Positions 52,501 through 60,084 of a stretch of DNA of 64,000 nt are shown here, one piece after another. The stretch comes from Xylocopa sonorina (lineage: Eukaryota > Arthropoda > Insecta > Hymenoptera > Apidae). The stretch's first letter is position 1. Each line of letters begins with the position of its first letter. Under the pieces are notes generated by a model. The model was not told the DNA's origin. It was given only the letters and a program-made list of their open reading frames with translations, and searched no databases. The DNA lies in assembly GCF_050948175.1 (NCBI RefSeq), contig NC_135195.1, positions 7,654,001 to 7,718,000 on the forward strand, in the 5' to 3' direction. The position numbers and the translations under genes were made by a program.

Positions 52501-55500
52501 CCGTCTCTGTTCGCGATGTTAAGCAAGCTCACCGGCTCGTAACGCGACGTTGCAACTCCTTGTGCGTATCCTCTTTCATTGAAGGATGGGCTGACGGAGG
52601 GTCGTTGCGAAACCGAAAATCGAGAAAGCGGGTGCGTCCTTCTTGTCCGTATGTTTGCTGGAGAAATCTTCGCGATTTTCCTCGATATCGATGAATCAAC
52701 TGAATTAACTGATATAATTCTATCTGCTGGAGGTGCATTTACGATGCACCTAGACGTTACTCAAAACATCGTTGCAGATGAAAAAAAGTATGGATAAAAA
52801 CAGAGAATATCTCTGAACCTGTTAAGCATTCTATTCGATCAGGCTAACAGAAAAAAAAATGTAACCTGTAACGAGTCACCTGGCTTGGCCATAGATATTT
52901 TACGTTAATCTCTCTATAAATCTGAATATGGGGTTGATAGGAAATTGTCGTTTCGCGCCACTGGTGTCATCCGACGAAAGAACACGGCTTTTAATTGGAC
53001 AATTTCCGTCGGAGGCGGCGAGGTATGTCTGAGACGTAGAAAAAAGACGATTCCTCCGACAGCTGTTCGCGGTGGCTGGCTGTTAAGGCGAAGGATTTCG
53101 CGAGTGGCGCCACGAAGAAAATCGCGCGCGGCAAGGTGCGAGGTGTCGGCCGCGTCACGCTTCGCGTGATCTGAAGCAACCGCGAGCATGCTCGTTACTC
53201 GCGTAAACGACCGGTTACCAACACTGTGATTATACTAGACAAGCTTTTAATTAATCGAACGTATAACTCCTCGTATGTACATACGTTCTTTCTAACTGGA
53301 ACACTCCTGCGATGCATATAATAAATCGTATTTATATTACGATGTTCTGACGCTTGAAATGTGAGAAAAAACGCGATCATAATAGAACCGTTCGCAAGGC
53401 GAGCGTTGGAGTTCAGGAAATTGCTTCAAGGAGATAGAATTCGTTGCCGGAAAAATTGGCAATTTGCTGAGTTTTTCGAGCGTCGCGGACACGATAAAAG
53501 AAAAGACGGACAAAGCGTTCTGCAGCCATTTTGTCGGACGAACGCGATATAACGAAGTTCGAAAGCCGCTTTTAGCCACCAGATGCCGTTGAAACAGAGG
53601 ATAGCAGAAATAAGAACTAACAAGTCGTACCGGATAAAGTTTATAAAATCGATTAATTCTTTATTAATCGTAACCGACGAAATGTTCAACGCGCAAACAG
53701 AAAGTGGCAAGAAAATGCACTAGAATCTATTTCAAGGATAAGCGAAACTAGGTTGCAATTGCTGAGGTTGCACGAAACGTGACTCCCCGTGTCGCGTGAT
53801 GCGTGTGAACTGTAATCTCGCTCTCGAAGCATTTTCTACGCGAAATTTTTCTTCCCGTTGTTACGCTAATTACCCGCAATCTCGACTGCAAAATCTACTG
53901 TACACCCAATACTAATAAAACCAAAGTACACTAAAATTCGCAGAATCTACGGTTTTTACAATTCTCATCAGCATTAATACCCTATCAACATCCTAAACGA
54001 TCAAAATTTCTCTCTATCCTCGTAATTATGTTAGTTAACCTCTCCGCCAGAGGATCCACGAGCCGCGTAATCGCTAAACACGTTCCAAGATGATCGTCGT
54101 CCGAAAAGATCGCTTACGTGGAACGCGGATAGATTAATTAGGAATTATATATCCTCGCGTGGCGTACAAGGTTCGAGATCTATGCGATCGTCGGGCTCCG
54201 GGTTGGTGGGACGTGTCTGGTCACGAATTTGGGCGAGCGACACGCGAAATTTCGTGATCCTGCCAGGGACGGACGAGGCCGCGGAGCCCGCGATTATTAA
54301 CGAGCGAATTACTAATAACGGGATCGAGAATTTTACAAGCGGAACTGGCGTTGCTCCAGGGCGAAATTAAAACGAGCAAATCATTATACCGTGAGGCCAT
54401 TGGGGCCGGTCCGGCGATCGATGACGAGCGAGTCGATTGTTTCTCCGCCGCTAAAGAAGACTCTACAATCTACTCGTGCGTACGACATCCGTGTCTTTAT
54501 TCGCGTATAAAAACCGTTTAGCAATTACAGAGCAATTAACGACGCGAGTCTGTAACCCGTGACAGAGGAGACGAGTAACGTTCTCGCTGAATCGTCTAGG
54601 TTCCAACTAATTTCCTGGTACACTAAAAACAACACATGTCCGATCGAGGAACTCGATATGTTTCCAGATGTTCGTATAAAAAAGAACAGCCACGCTGAAT
54701 CCGCGAAACGGTCAACTCCGAGTGCCATTAACTCGAACGACAGACGCGTTAAAGGATTCAATTGAATCCGCTGGAAATCACTTAATCTCTCCAACAGAAA
54801 TCAGCGATCAAGTAAATTGAAACGCGGCGGATCGCGACCGGGAAAATCGCGTCGCTTTAATCATCCGCAATAACGAATCGCGCGACTGCCCCGCCAAGGG
54901 GTGGACGGACGAGCGACTCGGTCCCGTTGAAATATAGATGCCGCCAGGAAGCGACGAAATATCGAGAACAAGCGAAAGGGCCGTCTGGTTTTACGAGAGA
55001 CGAAGGTATATACAAGAAGCACCGTTAAAATATGTAAAACGGCACGGTCCAACGTCGACTTCCGCGCCTCTGTCTCCCTCTCTCTCTCTCTCCCCCTCCC
55101 TCCACCCTCTTTATTCGTACTCCTCATTTTTTCGCCCGCTTGTTCTGGACCTTCGATCATCGCTCCACCACCATCTTCCCGGGGTTCAACGAACGGATAC
55201 GGCCCGCAGGTGAATTCTGCGGATGGCCAGACGCGAGAATTTCGTGTCGTTCGATTCGCCCAGCTCGTATCGTGCAGAGTTTGGTTAGCATGTCTGGCTG
55301 GCCGGTCATTTGCGGCGGACTCATTTCCTACCGGCTATCAATTGAAGATGGAATACGAAAAAAGCCTCGCGAGCAACGTAGAAATATTTCGACGATGCAA
55401 TCTCCACGGATTTACCAGCAGTTTGTCTGCTTTTGTTCAGTCGTTAACATATTTAGGGAACGATTTCTCGCGTGTGCCTGGCCCATAGAAATTCATGTAA

Positions 55501-58500
55501 TTCCGAATATCCTGAAACTCGATTAGTCTCGTACGCGTTCCGCTTGCGATTGTGTGACGAAAGCGCGCGCGGAGAATCGAATCGCATGAAAAACGGCCCA
55601 TTGTTCGTCGATAAATAGCGGGAAACGATTAGAAATTCAATTTCAGTTATTGCACGGATTTCGGTTCTGTTTTTTGGCCATATTTCGTTGAAAAATATGC
55701 GCGCATTGTTTCTCGTTCCTAAAATTCGAGCCAATCTGCCTGTAATGCAAACATTATCGCGATCCTCGCGCTGCAACGACTCTGTCACGAAAATTCTTCC
55801 ATCCGTGACGACAAAGGAACACCGTGAACCGCCTAACCGTGCGACGCGAAGAAGTAACGACTCGAGACAAGCGTGGCGCGAATAAAAACGCGGTTCAAGG
55901 GTTACTCGGCTCGTGGGAGTTGGATTTCGCGATGCACGCGCGCGATGCAACAACATACTCGAGATTGAACGCCCTCGAACACGAGGACAATCACGATTGC
56001 AGTTAGTTAGATCGGTTACACACGCGCGAGCGAGCAGACGTCGCAGTCGGGCCTTACGCGGCTGAAATAACGACGCGTCGCGATAAAATTCGCGGCGCGA
56101 ACTTTTTATCGGCGATCAGAAACTCGTACGGGCCACAGCAGACATTAGGAAACGGAACGCTGCCGCACCCCTCTTCCTCTTTCCGTTCGTTAAAAAATAA
56201 CGAGCAGAGGCGAGCATTGTGCGCGTCACGTTTCAAAACGAACGGGAACCCGTTTAACCGAATTTCGCGAGCTGCAATTGCGAGATTACAACCGGGGCTG
56301 GAGAAACGTTTCGCCTCTGTTTCTTTTGATTTGCGCGCAGATAAATATAACGCACGGGGAAAAGACGTGTTCCTTTCGTTTCAACACGTTCAAGTGGTAA
56401 CGCGGTGCGATTTGTGAATGGTAAATTGGGGCGATAAGAGGGTAACATTGGTAACGAAATTGATAATTACACGAAATTTCTGACTATCACTGCTGATGAA
56501 TTCTGTATACTATTTTGAAGCATGATGAACGATCATTAACTTTAAATCTAGTATTCATCGTATGTAATGTTCCTTAGAGAAATAGATAGTTTGTTATACT
56601 GGTTCCTTCTCCAACGACCTTAAACTACTCTCTACGTACGGCCAATGCTATCAAGCGATTCCTATCAGTCGAATAAAAAATGGATTTTCATTAATACTTA
56701 ACACCCTGAAGGTCGAGAATAGAGAATCGTAGGATTCCAATTAAAGTAAAAGCGTGAATTATTCTACGCTCGAGTTTTTTCCGCTACGTGGCCTCTTTAT
56801 TATAAATCAGGCTTTGATATCAAGGTGAGATCTCGAATATCGTAATCCTGCACTTGATTTAGATTTGAAAACGTAGATAGGATTTGCTGCGCCCCGCGTC
56901 GAGCAATGTTCGCTTTTAAAAGAAAACACTCGCCAACCAGGTAATAAATGCGCATATTTCAATTTAAAACATATAATTTGCTTTTACGAGGCGAAGCATT
57001 CAGATCCCTAACGGCACGCTACGTTACGTACCGAGGAATGTTATATTTAGTAACCGTGAATGAAATAATCTGCGGAAATTAAGTAACCAGATATTACGAA
57101 ACGACTTCGCTAAAGATTTTCCTGAGAATATTTTAAATGAACTGCGCGGCTTGAAAGGCTCGGAGACTTTTCTTTTTTTCATACCGCCGGGTTAACGCAT
57201 CAGATTTTTGAAATGGAATTAATTAACCGTGGGAGAGGCACGGAGTGGACTGAAATGAAATGAAAAAAGTCGCAGGCGGTACATTCGTTTTAAACGGTCC
57301 AACGTTTTTCTTTCAGATTAAACTGGTTCGACGGAACCGTCGAAAATCTCGGTAAGAAATATTGGGAAACGACAAAAAAGGTCGACTGTGAACGAGAAAT
57401 GAAGAGTACAATCGAAATCAAAAAGATCACGAACGAGAGAAGATATAAGTAATCACTGTGTACCGTGGAAACTTGATAACTGTTACAAGTGGCTCTGAAA
57501 ATACGCGTGTATTGTGCAATAAACGAGGTAACATAAGACCAACGATAAAAGTAAGGTTAACGATAAGATCCAGGCTCCTTCGTTACTTCAACTCTTCCCT
57601 CTATTTACTCGTGTCGCTAAAGTCTCGTCGAAATTACTCAAGTTACACGAATTCAAGTCGCTGGAGCTTGCGCTCGCACGAGTCAACTTATTTTCAAGTA
57701 GTAGAAACCTAAAATGGCAACGACTTTTAGCCACAAGATGAAAGGTCTTTTAAACGCAGCGCGCCGCGAGCTTGATACTCACAGCGCATCTCGAGACACG
57801 TTCGTCTCTGACAATCTTTAATTAACAGATCCCACACGGATGTCCCACGCCACTCGTCACCGTAACAACCGATCATTTATTACATTCCACCCCTTCGCCC
57901 CGTTGAATTTCATCTCGCTCGACCTGACGTCTTTTCCCGGTTGATTGACGAAATAAGATGTTGCCTCCGTCGTCCCGCGGGCGATCAATCTCTCCTTCTT
58001 TTTTCCACCCCCTTTCTTCTACGAGGATCAGAAAAAGCGACGTGACGCGAGCATCTCTGGGCGCGAAGAGCCCATTTTCACGGTGATTTCAACGGGAAAT
58101 CTCGTCGCGTGCCGCGCGATTCAATTTTCCCCCGGTAATATTCTGATTGAGCCGAGAGGCCGACCGCCCCAAGCGTCGAGAGGGCGCCTTTCACCCGTTC
58201 CCGCGACGCCGCGGATGCACACGGCGAGGGCGACGACGCTTCGTGGATAATTGCTACCAGGGAGCCGCAAAAATACCGTCCGCGATGAGCCGCGTGGATA
58301 CGCCTCGAGCACGTTACTCTAATTGCTCGATGAAACGGGTAATTCCGACGAGGTCAGCTCCGCGTAATCGCTTTCCCAATTACATTTGAATAGGGTGTAT
58401 TTGTTAACCCCTGACCCCTACTACGTTACACTTTTCTTCGTGTTCCGCGAATCGAGAGGAAAAAAGGGCTCGTTGTTAGTTTGCGATGGTTTGTAATGGT

Positions 58501-60084
58501 AAACGGGACGTTGGATGGGTATCTCGAGTACTGTTGCGCGTACGAGAGAGAGAGAGAGAGAGTTCCGGTTCTGTTTCCACCTTTTAATAGGAGATGGAAT
58601 CGCGATAAATTTACATAGAATTTGTCATCTAATAATTTCGTATCCTAGATAAAAAAAATGTCTCGTACGAACGATCTTTGCACGATCGTTTCTAATCGCG
58701 GGCCTAAATTTACCGGACGAGTTACCAGGGATGAAAGAGGAACTGCACCGTGGTCAGCGGGCTCAGTTTTTACCCGGCATTGCGTGGTTAACCATCACCT
58801 GTCGCGGTGATTAATGGCTACCGCTCCCTAGATGCCCTGGGCCGATTTTTGCCGGTTGCCGGTACACTGTTCTGCACTTTATACACCGATCATTACTCTC
58901 CGCGACGTTTCCATCGAAAAGAATTATCTCGAATAGTAACTTTCGCGTCGAGTCGTTCCTCGAGGGTCCAGTCCGGCCTCGTGGCGCGGTTCAACCCTCT
59001 AAAATCGATCCGCGACGCCGTTTCGAACGATAATTACGCGGTACGTCGCGATCCATCACGAACACTTAACGCGCGAGGATCTGATACGCGTAATCTGATC
59101 ATTTTCAATTTACGGACGACGGAAACGTAAAAGGTTCCGCGCGGTGATCCCGCGATATTAATTCATTAAAATTCATCGCGATCCCTGTCACTGTTACACG
59201 CTAGGGCCCGCGGTGTAACTCGAAAACCGTGCTGTAACATTTACACCGTTGCCCAACGCCCCGTCGTTGTTTCTGGTCAAATATTCGCAGCGGAACGGGT
59301 TTATTCATCGGCGTTATTCGATATCGCGATCTCCAATTAGTTGAAATTAACACACCGTGAAAATTGTTTCCATAAGCTCGGCGCTGAACGTTGTTAATTT
59401 TGTCGCGAATTTACAATCAAATCCCCCGGTATCGCCATCTTCGTTGCCGCGATTTTTCCGCGGTTTTGTAATGCGGAACGCGTGAACGTTCGAAAGTTCC
59501 GAATTAAACGAAATACATGGACATCAGTGGTTTTCGGACTGATGGTTCGATGTTTCAATCCTCGTAGCTCGGTAGATGATAAAATCCAGCGAATAAAATC
59601 GTTCGTAAAGCTACCTGTTTATCATTCGCGATTAAAATGTCGCTGTAACCAAACTAATCGCAAAAGTAACGCGATCGAGCGAAAGAGGAAATGACGAAAT
59701 AAAATATCGTTTACGAGCCCAACTTTCTCCAACGAGTTAGCTCGTCGACTGAAGCCCGATGTCCCACATTCGAACGTTATTATATCATCCGATTCACGAC
59801 GGATCCGCGATATTGACACGGAACCGATGTCCACCGATGGGACGACGATGTCCTCCGGGCGGCTAACGACTCTCTATCGATCCTCGAACCGAAACGCAGC
59901 TAGTAGAGCAAGATGTGACCCAGCGATGGCTGTTGGAGGTCGCGGAATCGTGAATCGGATGATCCGTTCAAGTGGATCGTGGGAGCCCCCCGGCTAGATT
60001 CGAATCGCGCCTCCGACGTACTCACCTATGATGGTGTGCACCCTCACGGACAGCTGTGTCCTGAGAACGATCGAGTTCTTTCGG
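7351..60084 (-). CDS. Fhos: Fhos / FHOD-family formin, partial gene (16 exons, spliced)
   Basis: This is the whole spliced coding region visible here. From 5' to 3' the exons are 60084-60026, 48518-48451, 45024-44919, 32557-32044, 31591-31329, 29100-28969, 27874-27484, 27295-26665, 20220-20062, 19167-18985, 17816-17697, 16051-15917, 15163-15021, 13409-13142, 12530-12407 and 7518-7351. The total is 3,464 nt, about 1,154 residues, and every junction keeps frame with GT-AG introns. Domain order is GBD/FH3 (residues 1-248), Ser-rich and charged linker (249-598), FH1 proline tracts (599-635), FH2 (about 667-1057) and DAD (about 1120-1154). FHOD formins regulate actin filaments in stress fibres and in muscle sarcomeres, and are held inactive by DAD binding to the N-terminal half. 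The start codon and last codons lie outside the window. Identification rests on remembered similarity to human FHOD1 and fly Fhos; residue numbers count from the first full codon in the window. Confidence 0.95.
7519..12406 (-). other. Fhos intron 15 (4.9 kb)
   Basis: Intron between the post-FH2 linker exon and the DAD exon (GTGAGTTT to cttgttccag). It contains a TA microsatellite near 9990 and an AT-rich middle from about 9.9 to 10.8 kb. No RNA gene or conserved protein was recognised. Confidence 0.8.
9990..10008. repeat. (TA)n microsatellite
   Basis: About nine TA units in an AT-rich intronic stretch. Confidence 0.9.
12407..12530 (-). CDS. Fhos: Fhos exon 15 of window: post-FH2 linker
   Basis: This 124-nt exon encodes residues 1058-1098: VGKFRTKEDRADAELRQLLG, then SDISDVESIHGTLPWRRQRK and D. 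It directly follows the end of FH2, where FHOD1 reads TEKFSG. The function of this short charged linker is not known; it connects FH2 to the autoregulatory tail. Acceptor is tcgttacag, donor GAC G|GTGAGTTT. Frame, phase and position on both sides support it even though family similarity is low. Confidence 0.88.
12531..13141 (-). other. Fhos intron 14 (0.6 kb)
   Basis: Short intron between exons 14 and 15 (GTGAGTTA to tcgttacag). Nothing else recognised. Confidence 0.85.
13142..13409 (-). CDS. Fhos: Fhos exon 14 of window: FH2 C-terminal end
   Basis: This 268-nt exon encodes residues 968-1057. It begins KMSDFLADCAERIIVLGIVH, includes RRIINRFHKFILWLGIPLHR and FCRIVSEFALEYRTTRERVI, and ends with the FHOD signature HRERNKTRGKMITE (FHOD1 YRERNKTRGRMITE). 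It forms the post domain and the end of the coiled-coil helix of FH2. Acceptor is gtcgaagcag; donor is GAG|GTGAGTTA, phase 0. Confidence 0.96.
13410..15020 (-). other. Fhos intron 13 (1.6 kb)
   Basis: Intron between FH2 exons 13 and 14. It carries a CG dinucleotide run at 13630-13646, about 220 bases upstream of the exon 14 acceptor in gene orientation. Confidence 0.85.
13630..13646. repeat. (GC)n dinucleotide run
   Basis: Seventeen bases of uninterrupted alternating G and C inside intron 13. Confidence 0.95.
15021..15163 (-). CDS. Fhos: Fhos exon 13 of window: FH2 coiled-coil part
   Basis: This 143-nt exon encodes residues 921-967 plus two bases of the next codon. It begins IGAVTRASKIDFDELAANIG, then KLESECKASWDHLKLIAKHD. 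It aligns with FHOD1 [20 protein letters not shown] and fly Fhos ECKASWDRLKLIAKHD. Acceptor is gagtgttcttcag; donor is GTCAA|GTAAGC, leaving AA completed by A to Lys. The intron following it is 1.6 kb. Confidence 0.95.
15164..15916 (-). other. Fhos intron 12 (0.75 kb)
   Basis: Intron between FH2 exons 12 and 13 (GTGAGGAA to gagtgttcttcag). Nothing else recognised. Confidence 0.85.
15917..16051 (-). CDS. Fhos: Fhos exon 12 of window: FH2 core with conserved post-helix lysine
   Basis: This 135-nt phase 0-0 exon encodes residues 876-920. It begins VKGFQLEYLAKVPEVKDTVH and continues KHSLLHHLCHMVMEKFPDST, ending DLYSE. It aligns with FHOD1 GFELSYLEKVSEVKDT and SLLHHLC. Lys891 (VKDT) corresponds to the formin lysine needed for FH2 actin assembly (mDia1 K994). 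The acceptor has a long pyrimidine run, cctttttttttccag, directly followed by GTGAAG, so the exon itself begins with a donor-like hexamer. The donor is GAG|GTGAGGAA. Confidence 0.96.
16052..17696 (-). other. Fhos intron 11 (1.6 kb)
   Basis: Intron between FH2 exons 11 and 12, ending in a strong pyrimidine run before exon 12. No other gene recognised. Confidence 0.85.
17697..17816 (-). CDS. Fhos: Fhos exon 11 of window: FH2 core
   Basis: This 120-nt phase 0-0 exon encodes residues 836-875: EIADPLMDLKQGMETLRVNK, then TFRGILSTLLSIGIFLNGNE. It aligns with FHOD1 EIAEPLFDLKVGMEQLVQNA and ILATLLAVGNFLNG. The family's usual GNFLNG here reads GIFLNG, as in fly Fhos as I remember it. Acceptor is gtgacttcag and donor GAG|GTGGGTAT. 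Confidence 0.95.
17817..18984 (-). other. Fhos intron 10 (1.2 kb)
   Basis: Intron between FH2 exons 10 and 11. It contains an 18-nt perfect palindrome at 18400-18417 with a competing arm at 18425-18434. Confidence 0.85.
18400..18417. repeat. 18-nt perfect palindrome
   Basis: The sequence gcggggaacgttccccgc equals its own reverse complement. The centre GGAACGTTCC fits the nGAAnnTTCn dyad recognised by heat-shock factor, but a single dyad is weak evidence of function. Confidence 0.9.
18985..19167 (-). CDS. Fhos: Fhos exon 10 of window: FH2 core
   Basis: This 183-nt phase 0-0 exon encodes residues 775-835. It begins KLLTMLPTEEERSRIQEAQA and includes NPDLPLGSAEQFLLTLASIS and LKLWAFKLDFENSEK. 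It aligns without gaps to FHOD1 [20 protein letters not shown] and LQLWAFKLDY. These are helices of the FH2 knob and coiled-coil region. Acceptor is tcgcgacag; donor is AAG|GTGAGTTA. Confidence 0.96.
19168..20061 (-). other. Fhos intron 9 (0.9 kb)
   Basis: Intron between FH2 exons 9 and 10 (GTAAGATC to tcgcgacag). Nothing else recognised. Confidence 0.85.
20062..20220 (-). CDS. Fhos: Fhos exon 9 of window: FH2 knob/lasso-linker region
   Basis: This 159-nt exon, phase 0 at both ends, encodes residues 722-774. It begins KQQEMNKNKEIIVLDHKRSN, continues AINIGMTKLPPP and ends MNREGIE. It aligns with FHOD1 VLDPKRSNAINIGLTTLPP. Ile745, in NAINIG, aligns with the isoleucine of other formins (mDia1 I845, Bni1 I1431) required for actin binding, so the FH2 should be active. 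Acceptor is ccgtcgaacag and donor GAG|GTAAGATC. Confidence 0.96.
21052..21071. repeat. (GA)n microsatellite
   Basis: About ten GA units inside intron 8, about 95 bases from the candidate microexon. Confidence 0.95.
21166..21168 (-). other. Candidate 3-nt microexon (GAG) in Fhos intron 8
   Basis: On the minus strand the sequence ggaattttacag, GAG, GTGAGTCC places a good acceptor exactly three bases before a consensus donor. The neighbouring exons both end or start in phase 0, so inclusion would add one Glu between ITK and KQQEM in FH2 without a frameshift. It may equally be a chance or decoy splice pair. Confidence 0.25.
21298..21362. repeat. Imperfect ATT/TTA trinucleotide repeat
   Basis: Repeated TTA/ATT units with a few interruptions, preceded by a short CAC/CAT run near 21268. 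Confidence 0.85.
26665..27295 (-). CDS. Fhos: Fhos exon 8 of window: FH1 domain and start of FH2
   Basis: This 631-nt exon encodes residues 511-721. It has a lysine-rich helix (SGLISKAKEGLAKSKSKADV) and an acidic segment (ALCDLDFTDLNSDDEVDV, equivalent to the IGDLDFSDL segment of FHOD1). FH1 follows with three proline tracts (PPPPPP, PPPPP and shorter repeats, residues 599-635), then the FH2 lasso start KKTVKLFWKEV and DTQKLEHLFESRAKDLI. FH1 binds profilin-actin; the FH2 lasso mediates dimerisation. The short FH1 is typical of FHOD proteins. Acceptor cttcgcctccag and donor AAG|GTGAGC are clear. The GC-rich FH1 creates long spurious ORFs on the opposite strand. Confidence 0.96.
27296..27483 (-). 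other. Fhos intron 7 (188 bp)
   Basis: The shortest intron seen, between the acidic linker exon and the FH1 exon, with clear GTAATTTC and cttcgcctccag ends. Confidence 0.9.
27484..27874 (-). CDS. Fhos: Fhos exon 7 of window: acidic disordered linker
   Basis: This 391-nt exon encodes residues 381-510. The N-terminal part is Asn/Gly/Ser-rich (INNDETNGSPVGEGPYATNG). A middle part LTPLMNAANKLDSEEKKPWY is followed by an acidic segment NHTDEDEDRR, then a likely amphipathic helix REGTVKDLTQKLAAQNLI. The donor is TCCAG|GTAATTTC and leaves AG, completed by G in exon 8. The acceptor is the weak point: an in-frame stop just upstream leaves only gcgcgcgag|GA in the right phase, and its pyrimidine tract is poor. 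The body of the exon is secure; the 5' boundary is less so. Confidence 0.8.
27875..28968 (-). other. Fhos intron 6 (1.1 kb)
   Basis: Intron between exons 6 and 7. The donor GTCAGT is good; the acceptor gcgcgcgag is weak, so a small unrecognised exon cannot be excluded here. Confidence 0.7.
28969..29100 (-). CDS. Fhos: Fhos exon 6 of window: basic helical linker
   Basis: This 132-nt exon encodes residues 337-380, including ALRRRRERAERQRSFIREQQ and then EATANMRASV. The Arg/Glu/Gln composition predicts a long charged helix. The acceptor gcgggtttcag is followed by TG, completing a Val codon from exon 5 (phase 1). The donor is GAAA|GTCAGTAA, immediately before an in-frame TAA, so the exon must end there. 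I recognise it as the conserved FHOD linker helix; its partner is not known from the sequence. Confidence 0.85.
29101..31328 (-). other. Fhos intron 5 (2.2 kb)
   Basis: Intron between linker exons 5 and 6 (GTAGGATA to gcgggtttcag). Contains a TC microsatellite ending in a CCCGGG-centred palindrome at 30958-30971. Confidence 0.8.
30939..30962. repeat. (TC)n microsatellite
   Basis: Twelve TC units, running into the palindrome ctctcccgggagag. Confidence 0.95.
31329..31591 (-). CDS. Fhos: Fhos exon 5 of window: Ser-rich linker with basic and acidic patches
   Basis: This 263-nt exon encodes residues 249-336, a low-complexity linker after FH3. It opens with the basic stretch RKTLRNRKSL and then ERRKSRRHST, typical basophilic-kinase contexts. 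A Ser/Leu/Asn-rich middle follows, then the acidic-Ser run DDDDESSSSQSS. It is short on family similarity, as expected for the disordered region between FH3 and FH1. It is assigned because acceptor (accttccgcag), donor (GTAGGATA), phase on both sides and the open frame all connect exon 4 to exon 6. Confidence 0.85.
31592..32043 (-). other. Fhos intron 4 (452 bp)
   Basis: Short intron between the FH3 exon and the Ser-rich linker exon (GTATGCGG to accttccgcag). Nothing else recognised. Confidence 0.88.
32044..32557 (-). CDS. Fhos: Fhos exon 4 of window: main FH3 exon
   Basis: This 514-nt exon encodes residues 78-248. It begins ALGQVMLYVDGMNGVMEHGQ and includes [20 protein letters not shown], which aligns with FHOD1 [20 protein letters not shown]. 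Later helices contain PDQDTYYDQVDCLEEQGIEG, against the [20 protein letters not shown] of FHOD1. This is the core of the FH3 armadillo-like fold. The acceptor is a GAGCAG tandem; the downstream CAG restores ALGQ exactly as in the family. The donor is GTATGC, leaving two bases (AG) completed by G in exon 5. ORFs on the opposite strand are shadows of this exon. Confidence 0.95.
35188..35205. repeat. Poly-A run
   Basis: Eighteen uninterrupted A residues on the plus strand. No retroelement was recognised next to it. Confidence 0.95.
37369..37386. repeat. 18-nt perfect palindrome
   Basis: The sequence ttcgaatgtacattcgaa equals its own reverse complement, inside intron 3. Confidence 0.9.
39661..39681. 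repeat. (TG)n-rich run
   Basis: TG units with one CG interruption, ending in TATA. Confidence 0.9.
40179..40264 (+). repeat. Diverged local duplication, copy A
   Basis: Shares with copy B, in the same order, tacatattaagtt, ctgaaatt, cgcttagcg, ggaatttattaga, tgcga, aggcta and gaacgcg. Confidence 0.85.
40530..40620 (+). repeat. Diverged local duplication, copy B
   Basis: Direct repeat of copy A, starting 351 bases downstream, with substitutions and small indels. Confidence 0.85.
41565..41705. mobile_element. Possible pogo/Tigger-like DNA transposon terminal fragment
   Basis: The block starts gaatggagcctcgattaacc and continues with degenerate units such as ggtctcagttatccg, ggtctcgattaacgag and ggtctgagtcagttatccg. 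Repeated CTCGATTAACC/TTATCCG motifs are a feature of pogo/Tigger-type terminal and subterminal repeats as I remember them. No transposase and no opposite end were found, so at most this is a relic. Confidence 0.4.
44919..45024 (-). CDS. Fhos: Fhos exon 3 of window: FH3 armadillo repeat
   Basis: This 106-nt exon encodes EDKDLVHEFVQNDGLACLIK and ends in the stretch ADQNYQNYILR (residues 43-77). It is nearly collinear with FHOD1 [20 protein letters not shown] and ADHNYQSYILR. It continues the FH3 helical repeats used for autoinhibition and targeting. The acceptor is ggtttcgcag, and the donor GTGAGTAT leaves one base of an Ala codon (phase 1) that is completed by the next exon after a 12.4-kb intron. 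No indel or stop is seen. Confidence 0.94.
45025..48450 (-). other. Fhos intron 2 (3.4 kb)
   Basis: Intron between FH3 exons 2 and 3 (GTGAGTTT to ggtttcgcag). Nothing else recognised; a tRNA B-box-like string near 46487 was rejected. Confidence 0.85.
48451..48518 (-). CDS. Fhos: Fhos exon 2 of window: FH3 start
   Basis: This 68-nt exon encodes EKLLNSEGRELRRALFSLKQ followed by IFQ (residues 20-42), against EKLYSSSGPELRRSLFSLKQ in FHOD1. It forms the first helices of the armadillo-like FH3 (diaphanous inhibitory) region that the C-terminal DAD contacts. The acceptor is gtctgttgcag; the first two bases AA complete the Glu codon opened by the previous exon. The donor is CAG|GTGAGTTT and the exon ends in phase 0. 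It stands between introns of 11.5 kb and 3.4 kb, so homology and splice phase, not ORF length, define it. Confidence 0.93.
52368..52382. repeat. (GA)n microsatellite
   Basis: About seven GA units within a purine-rich stretch. Confidence 0.9.
55077..55099. repeat. (TC)n / pyrimidine-rich repeat
   Basis: TC units followed by CCCCTCCC, an all-pyrimidine stretch. Confidence 0.9.
58544..58562. repeat. (GA)n microsatellite
   Basis: About nine GA units in intron 1. Confidence 0.95.
60026..60084 (-). CDS. Fhos: Fhos exon 1 of window: end of GTPase-binding-like domain
   Basis: This 59-nt exon reads RKNSIVLRTQLSVRVHTII (residues 1-19). It matches the FHOD1 segment RKPTLILRTQLSVRVNAIL, which joins the ubiquitin-like GBD to the FH3 repeats. 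The acceptor ctgttgcag precedes a single C that should complete a Gly codon, as in the family motif SKGRK. The donor is GTGAGTAC, and the exon ends with one base of a Glu codon (phase 1), which fits the next exon. The exons encoding the start codon and the first half of the GBD are not recognisable in the 3.9 kb upstream and probably lie beyond 64000. Confidence 0.9.

Larger units (their letters stand above)
48519..60025 (-). other. Fhos intron 1 of window (11.5 kb)
   Basis: Large intron between exons 1 and 2 (GTGAGTAC to gtctgttgcag). It contains GA and TC microsatellites and short palindromes. No coding gene was recognised on either strand. Confidence 0.8.

Noticed and set aside
53272..53285. 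14-nt palindrome cgtatgtacatacg
   Set aside because: Short palindromes of this size are expected in 64 kb of AT/GC-alternating intron; no context supports function.
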